Part shown: one piece after another, positions 58,693-64,000 of the stretch | How the letters are laid out: the number at the start of each line of letters is the position of its first letter | Position numbering within the stretch: position 1 is the stretch's first letter | Assembly: GCA_900323505.1 (NCBI GenBank) | Contig: OOIN01000016.1 | Span: forward strand, 434,001-498,000 | Reading direction: 5' to 3' | DNA: 64,000 nt | Source: Ustilago trichophora | Lineage: Eukaryota; Basidiomycota; Ustilaginomycetes; Ustilaginales; Ustilaginaceae | Notes under the pieces: generated by a model | The model's input: only the letters and a program-made list of their open reading frames with translations | Told to the model about the DNA's origin: nothing | Database searches by the model: none | Made by a program: the position numbers and the translations under genes

Positions 58693-59984
58693 ATGCAGAA
58701 AGCTCGCTTCGGTCATCGGATGATCTGTCTGATTTTTTCCATCCTCAACATCTATGTCTCCTCACGACCTGTTGGGAATCAGAATGAAAAACGCATCAGG
58801 TTGTCTTCGGAGAAGGGACGGGGATGGATACCGTCCTCGTCCCCAAGCAATTCTTTGCCAAATGACATCGCACCACATATAGATGATCCAGCAAACAATC
58901 GCTTTTCTACATCCTCTTACTATCAGCAGCAGGAACCGAATCATAATCCAATGGAACTGTTCTCTCAGCACTATCTTCCTCCGCCTCAGTCCCAGACGTG
59001 GCCGAACCGACACGTACATGAAGTTTCGCAAAGCGTACGGACCTTCAATGATCCTCCAAGAACGCTCTCTGCTCCAGCCTTCCAGCCAGGACGTGATTGG
59101 TTCCAAGCACCATTGACACCTCCGCCAAGATCACTACCTCGAAATAGTCCTTCGGATCAGGTCATGATAGACTCACTCGTACAAATACTCTCATCGGGTG
59201 GTCCAACGCCACCCTATGTCACCGTGTCTCAGCCGAGCTCAGCCCATCTCCTTCAGCCCGCAGCCGAGACTGGCTCAACGTCAAAGCCCCATCATGGCCT
59301 CACGAGCGGTCATTTGTTCAGTACTGTTGGTGACTCCAAGGCTGAAGGGTCCGTTGCCAGAGCACGTCAAGCAAAAATGACTTGGTTGGGCCCGCTGCCA
59401 GTGTCTTGAATGATGAAGCTAGGCTAAGAAGATACCATGACCACCTGAGACTGGTCGAGCCCGACCTTCTCAAGGGTCTGGACTGGACTGTGCCTCCAAT
59501 AAGCAGGGAAGATGGGGCTCGAGTCCGTTATCCGCTGCGAATACCGGATGAAGAACGTCAGCTCATCAACGCAGAGATCTTTGGGGGCAAGCTGCAATGG
59601 GTACACCCAACGCTTTTTCCTAAAACTACACTTGACCACATGAAGCGTTCGGCTTTGTATGAAAATTGGGTACTTCCCTTGAAAACACCCTTTCAGTTCG
59701 AGGCCTATGGTGGTGGCGGCATCGTCAACACCGTTCGGATGACAGTCCATGACGGTAAGAGGATACGTTTGCTACGTGACACAAGCCTCAACCGAGAAAC
59801 CCTGTACAATTTCTGGGGTGTAGCAGAGGGTCGAAAACCTGGCGGTAGCCGCGTTGTCTATCACTTTGGAACAGGCTACATTAAACCAAAGGATCTCGAC
59901 GAGGTGAATAAATATCTGCAGCAACTCAAGGAGAACATCGATCGCTTTTCTGGCAAGCAGTTATCTGGCAGTCTTCCAAAGTAG
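58693..59984 (+). pseudogene. Secreted effector-like protein B, split by a frameshift
   Basis: The first frame (58693-59409) encodes 238 residues. It has a signal peptide (residues 1-24; cleavage expected before or near SRPVGN), a Pro/Ser/Gln-rich middle and one copy of the family motif SDQVMIDSLVQIL (154-166). It stops at TGA 59407-59409. A second frame, open from 59346 to 59984 with no ATG near its start, carries the conserved module: IFGGKLQWVHPTLFP, LYNFWGVAEG and VYHFGTGYIKPKDLDEV. The two overlap at 59346-59409, and the most natural switch point is the A5 run at 59373-59377. A one-base lesion, a sequence error, or an unrecognised intron could explain this. I tested GT-AG pairs between 59321 and 59422 and found none with a good branch site that keeps the phase. 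Confidence 0.68.
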
Positions 59985-60509
59985 CTTTCCAAGCCTTGGC
60001 ATTGTCACCCAACCATCGCTTCTGCTCTCACCCTCCCCTTGTTCATCCTTGCTATCGTAATTACACTTATCAGTAGAGCTGTAGCGCGGCTCAAATGCAC
60101 ACCAGTGTCTATAACAATCCATGTCTGACCCTGATCACTCTAGCGGGACTACCCACGCCTCGATGTCACTCGGGCGTTCCAATACCGTGTGAAAAGGCGC
60201 ATTTCACTGAAATTTGGCGTCAGGAGGTGGCTGCCCGCCCATACTGACTGGAGCGGGTCTAGTTCAATGGAGATAGTCGGTGAAGCTTCGGCGAGCGCAG
60301 GTCGTGACCATTCCTCGCAAGCCACATGAAGGTCGGCTGTTGCTTCCCGCCGAACTTTGAGGCGAACACAGCCTTCTCAAAGGCGTTGAAGGATACTTTA
60401 AGCGTTTATAAAGTTGGTCATACCGGCGAGGACATCAGGCCCATCCTCACCCAAGTCTTCCTCTCAACGATTCTCAGTGTAGTTTGCAATCTCTCTCATC
60501 AACATTAGC
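59985..60509. other. Intergenic; promoter of secreted protein C
   Basis: This 525-bp region includes a TATA box at 60407-60413. Nothing else is recognised. Confidence 0.5.
60407..60413 (+). promoter_or_regulatory. TATA box of secreted protein C
   Basis: TATAAAG lies 97 bases upstream of the ATG at 60510. Confidence 0.45.
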
Positions 60510-62336
60510 ATGTCTGCACACATTTTCGCCAGAATTCAGCTAATGCTGCTGCTACTTTCCTTTTTCGTTGCAGGCGCCATGTCGAGGCCTGTGGAAGACT
60601 TTAATGACTGGTCGATTGGGCAACTTCCTACCGGCGACCATGACCATATAAGTGGTCTATATCTAAGCGCAGGCTGGAACGGCGGCGAGGCCCAACTCGA
60701 TCTGAGCGACAGCTCCAGACCTCCAACGAATTGGATTGTTGATCCTTCGCCTGTCGTCAGTCGTGACGCGTTCGAGCTGCCACACGAAGACTGGTTCGCC
60801 ACAGAACCATCCGGCATCCATCAGCTTGCAGGGAGCTCATCTGGCCAGTCGAGCAGAGACCCGAATGCTCAGAGAGGGGCCTTACGGGTCCCAGGACCAG
60901 TGCCGATTCAAACACACCTTCAAAGGAGCGGAAATGCCGATCAAAATGTACCTCTGAATATTCCTGATCAGCACTATCCTTTCCTGAGCAGGCAATCCGC
61001 TTGGCAAAGCTTTCTAGAGGCATCAAATCGAGCCTTAGGACCAGAATTAGTTCCAGGTTTTCACCATATTGCAAGTCCGCCAGGCCAACATCAAGACTCC
61101 GGAGTCCAACCGCATCAGGTTCAGCTTTTCTCGAACAATCTGCCTCCGGAATGGCTGTCTCAGCAACAAATAGCAGGACTGCCTCTTGGCTATGAACGTA
61201 GTCATGGTGGTCTACAAGTCTCGATACCGCAACGATCTTGGCATACTTATGGGTCCTCTTCTTTGTCTCGTCCAAGCGATGAAGTCTCAGAACTGCCATT
61301 CCGTGAGCAGCATCACGATCAGGAAGCACAGCGATGGCTCGGCTCAGAGCTTGATCTACACCCTGTCCATCGGATTCAGCCCGTATTTGAATCGAATGGC
61401 GACGAAATCCCCGGAAAACTTGACTCCCTAGATAACACCTCGCGCGAGCCAGCCACTTGGCAATCAGCAAGTCATGCACCGGCACGTTTCCTTCATTCCA
61501 GCCTTACCACGATGGTGGATAACATCCAGGGTACCTCTGACCCAGAGCCGGAGTGGGAAAGCCTGAACGACTATCGGAGGATCATGAGAGTGTTTGATCG
61601 TAGTCAGAAAAAGCGAGAAAAATGGGAAAAGGCCTTGAGAAGAGCACTGGATCTGGAAACCCTGCGATTTTCTGCAGCTGATATGACAAACATGAGTAAA
61701 GACCAAGTCTTCATTGGTCGAACTCACGATGCCGTACATGGATATTATCCTCCCTTAAGCTACGGGTCAAGGTGGACACCTCCCTATGAACGGGCTACTT
61801 CGCATTTCTTGCAGAATTTATATCCTCCTCTCCGGACAGAAAACTTTCGAGATATTCAGCGAGGCGGACCGGGGGATCGAATCTATGTGTACCTGAATAG
61901 CGGCCAAAAGCTCGACTTTCTCAACGACAAATACTTCCTCCGCAAATTGCAGTTTCTACCCATCAAGAAGGAGCTCCTCAGCTGGAGAGACCTCGATTCA
62001 CTGTATGCAAGACATGTGCAGCAGTTCGTACTACCGCCACAGGGACGGAGTCGCTTGCCCCTCATACTCATTCGTCATGATGGACCAAAGAGTGGGCTCG
62101 TATCTTACATTCAAAAGCTCACAGGTGTCAACAAAACCACACATACCGTATCGCTGTGGTCTCCTGTCCTTTATGATGGAAGCAGGTACACTATTGTGCT
62201 ATATGGAGTCGGGCAGCTCAAACAGAGCGACATCTTCCTGGTCCAGAAGCACCTCAAGAGGCTCAATTTAGAAACTCCACACAATACGTACCACCCTTCT
62301 TACAATTTGGCCGAGATAGTTCCCCATTTGAATTAA
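60510..62336 (+). CDS. Secreted effector-like protein C, intact
   Basis: The protein has 608 residues and is the only complete, unbroken family member here. Residues 1-23 form a signal peptide (LMLLLLSFFVAGA) followed by MSRPVED, like SRPVG in B and SRPTG in D. The next ~330 residues are Gln/Ser/Pro/His-rich with few cysteines. A charged helical part (RSQKKREKWEKALRRALDLE, about 370-390) precedes a folded C-terminal module. That module ends YTIVLYGVGQLKQSDIFLVQKHLKRL, which corresponds to VYHFGTGYIKPKDLDEVNKYLQQL in B and to FFGLGFLDPESNKLVDAF in A. No enzyme motif is recognised. Secretion is supported by the signal peptide; action on a plant host is inference. Smut paralog families such as Ustilago maydis eff1 are possible relatives, but I cannot verify this. 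Confidence 0.75.
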   Translation: MSAHIFARIQLMLLLLSFFVAGAMSRPVEDFNDWSIGQLPTGDHDHISGLYLSAGWNGGEAQLDLSDSSRPPTNWIVDPSPVVSRDAFELPHEDWFATEPSGIHQLAGSSSGQSSRDPNAQRGALRVPGPVPIQTHLQRSGNADQNVPLNIPDQHYPFLSRQSAWQSFLEASNRALGPELVPGFHHIASPPGQHQDSGVQPHQVQLFSNNLPPEWLSQQQIAGLPLGYERSHGGLQVSIPQRSWHTYGSSSLSRPSDEVSELPFREQHHDQEAQRWLGSELDLHPVHRIQPVFESNGDEIPGKLDSLDNTSREPATWQSASHAPARFLHSSLTTMVDNIQGTSDPEPEWESLNDYRRIMRVFDRSQKKREKWEKALRRALDLETLRFSAADMTNMSKDQVFIGRTHDAVHGYYPPLSYGSRWTPPYERATSHFLQNLYPPLRTENFRDIQRGGPGDRIYVYLNSGQKLDFLNDKYFLRKLQFLPIKKELLSWRDLDSLYARHVQQFVLPPQGRSRLPLILIRHDGPKSGLVSYIQKLTGVNKTTHTVSLWSPVLYDGSRYTIVLYGVGQLKQSDIFLVQKHLKRLNLETPHNTYHPSYNLAEIVPHLN

Positions 62337-63106
62337 GCCTATTGTTTTATGCCTGTGGCTCGACCTAGCTCTGTGATGGTGCGAACTTATGTGCGATTGG
62401 TAGCTCGCTCGTAGCGATGTTAAAAGAAGGGGCATTCACCTTTTCTTGCTCGTGCAGGACCACATAGATCTAGAAGGATCTATTTGTACGGCACAGGTCT
62501 GTATAATATGCCCCACTTCATGCAACTCGTGCGACAGGGCGAGAGCGTTTGGGCAAGCAGAGCTTGCCACGTCACCCACTTCATTATGCCTCTATGTTTT
62601 CGTCCTTTGTCATTCTTCCTTAGTACCATCATCTCTTAACCTTCGCTAGGCCTCGCCTAGCGGACAAGCTTTGTTTCTTCCCACCCTGTATGCCCTCCCT
62701 TTGTCCTTGCCGCTCGCCTTAGCGCTCGACCGGCCTCCCTCACGGCGGGCCGGGAGCCTCATCGAGCTTCAGGCCTCACAGGTCTTGCCGCAATCAATTC
62801 ATTCACTCATAGTCTTGGGCAAGCGATGCTCAGTCGGGATTACGATATGTGCACATGAGCAAGTTCGTAGCGACGTACGTTATCGTGGGACCACAAGGGC
62901 TGTGATATTGCCTGTTTCATTTCATCTTCATGCCGAGAAACCCATTGAGCCATGGCACTGAGTCGAGGCCAGCTGACCCCTGAGGCGTTCCAAGGCCGTG
63001 CACCTGAAACATTACTTTGTCCTCTTACTAGTCTCGAAAGGCATATATATTATCTCTCCTTGCGGTTCGGGCTTGTTTCATTTAGCACAAAGCTGTTTTG
63101 GCAAAG
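62337..63106. other. Intergenic; promoter of secreted protein D
   Basis: This 770-bp region contains a 7-bp stem with 5-base loop at 62644-62662 (CGCTAGG and CCTAGCG) and a TATA-like box at 63044-63050. No gene is recognised. Confidence 0.5.
63044..63050 (+). promoter_or_regulatory. TATA-like box of secreted protein D
   Basis: TATATAT lies 57-63 bases upstream of the ATG at 63107. Confidence 0.45.
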
Positions 63107-64000
63107 ATGGCTGACTTCCGCTTCCAGCTCAAGTGGACTCGGGCCTTGCTTACATCTCTAATTATATCCTGCATCGTCATCGTCACTTCGAGGCCAACCG
63201 GAAGTAACTCACCATCAGATCATGGGTCTGGACAATCAGGAAGCTCTCAACCAGGATTCCATTGGCACCAAAGTCCGTCTTCCAGCTCCTGGACCCCAGA
63301 TCAACAGGCGTTTTCGCAGAGCTACGGCATCACACCGTTTCATGACCCCTCAAACATTCTGGGACACAATCCTGCCTGGAATTATCAGGGTCAGGGGTCG
63401 GTTCGTCCCCTCAGCTGGTCCCATCATGCGCTCAACTACGCTCCGACGACTACATTCTCAACTGTCGGTCCGGTCGCAGAACGGCCTCCAACCGACGCCT
63501 CTTGGCGCCTATGGGATCTGCTTGCTCATATACGTGACTTCCAAGGCGGCTCCTTCGTTTCCAATCCAGGGGATATGCCTTCTACCTCAGAAAGTCGTTT
63601 AAGCTCTGCAATGCCTTTAACTACGATGGAACACTCCACACATCAACCGAATCATCCTACATGGCAGCAACCGGCTTCATCCAACAAGGGCCATCTCTCG
63701 CTACCATTCGACGACAAGAACACATTCGAACGCTGGGTAGAGCGTCTGAAAAAGGCTACCGGACGGAGCTCCTTGCAAGTTTTGGCTGTCAATCCAACAG
63801 CTGATGATCGTAAAATTTTTGTTGCTCATTACAGCGACCTTCAAGGAGACCAGGAGAGGAGTCAAGGCGCATTGCAGGAACCACTAGCAGATCAACATCG
63901 AGGTCAGCAGGTCGGGCACTTCGTGGTCAGACTCAAGGATGTGTCCACGATTCCAATTCAATATGGGATAACAGGAAAAGATCAAGAGCGCCGATATGTC
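63107..64000 (+). CDS. Secreted effector-like protein D, 3' end outside the window
   Basis: From ATG 63107 the frame is open for 298 codons to the last base of the window, with no stop. The N-terminus (ALLTSLIISCIVIVTSRPTGS) is a signal peptide followed by the SRP(T/V) motif shared with B and C. The next ~190 residues are rich in Ser, Pro, His, Trp and Gln. They are followed by a more structured part: DKNTFERWVERLKKATGRSS, LQVLAVNPTADDRKIFVAHY and HFVVRLKDVSTIPIQYGIT. The family C-terminal module would lie beyond the window. The gene is in the same direction as B and C and is evenly spaced from C, consistent with tandem duplication. No known domain is recognised. Confidence 0.72.
   Translation, partial: MADFRFQLKWTRALLTSLIISCIVIVTSRPTGSNSPSDHGSGQSGSSQPGFHWHQSPSSSSWTPDQQAFSQSYGITPFHDPSNILGHNPAWNYQGQGSVRPLSWSHHALNYAPTTTFSTVGPVAERPPTDASWRLWDLLAHIRDFQGGSFVSNPGDMPSTSESRLSSAMPLTTMEHSTHQPNHPTWQQPASSNKGHLSLPFDDKNTFERWVERLKKATGRSSLQVLAVNPTADDRKIFVAHYSDLQGDQERSQGALQEPLADQHRGQQVGHFVVRLKDVSTIPIQYGITGKDQERRYV

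Noticed and set aside
62671..62961. 96-codon frame with a signal-peptide-like start
   Set aside because: Its first codon is TTG, not ATG; no homologous feature or conserved pattern is seen.

Overview
This window is nuclear DNA of a basidiomycete fungus, most likely a smut (Ustilaginales) or a close yeast-like relative. The basis is long, nearly intron-free, moderately GC-rich genes of fungal families, a few short GT-AG introns, and at the right end a cluster of related fast-evolving secreted proteins of the kind that forms effector clusters in smuts. There are no operons, prokaryotic signals, rRNA, or tRNA genes that I could recognise. The species cannot be fixed from the sequence alone.

Left edge (1-4.9 kb): a Tnp2/CACTA-type transposase, open at the window edge, is followed by a degenerate 19-bp minisatellite, an unrecognised ORF and a GC-rich fold-back with a perfect 20-bp inverted repeat. 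This looks like a DNA transposon and its remains.

Housekeeping block (4.9-30.5 kb): an SMP/C2 membrane-contact protein (tricalbin/Mug190-like, -), a RING/TRAF-zinc-finger protein (+), a vacuolar-type amino acid transporter (-), the glutathione-degrading dipeptidase Dug1 (-), the TRAPP subunit Tca17/TRAPPC2L (+, one intron), a (6-4)-type photolyase (-), the ER membrane complex subunit EMC5 (+, five short exons), a GABA/choline-type permease (-), a double-HotDog acyl-CoA thioesterase (+) and an ABC-F ATPase (+).

Middle (30.8-54.8 kb): a tandem pair of diverged F-box proteins (-,-), a xylitol/polyol dehydrogenase (+), a flavin-containing monooxygenase (-), a second APC permease (-), a 3.9-kb stretch with no recognised gene, the tRNA methyltransferase Trm11 (-), a GNAT acetyltransferase carrying a transposase-like helix-turn-helix (+), a 2.7-kb gap with an (AC)n(TC)n microsatellite, and a secreted FAD-linked oxidase (+).

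Right end (55.0-64.0 kb): four genes for related secreted proteins (one -, three +) with a 3-carboxy-cis,cis-muconate cyclase-like lactonase among them. Two of the four are each broken by an apparent one-base frameshift in a short homopolymer; the last runs off the window. This family, with its short repeated helical motif and shared C-terminal module, is the most interesting accessory content. Second come the HTH-GNAT fusion and the EF-hand-like loops in the SMP/C2 protein.
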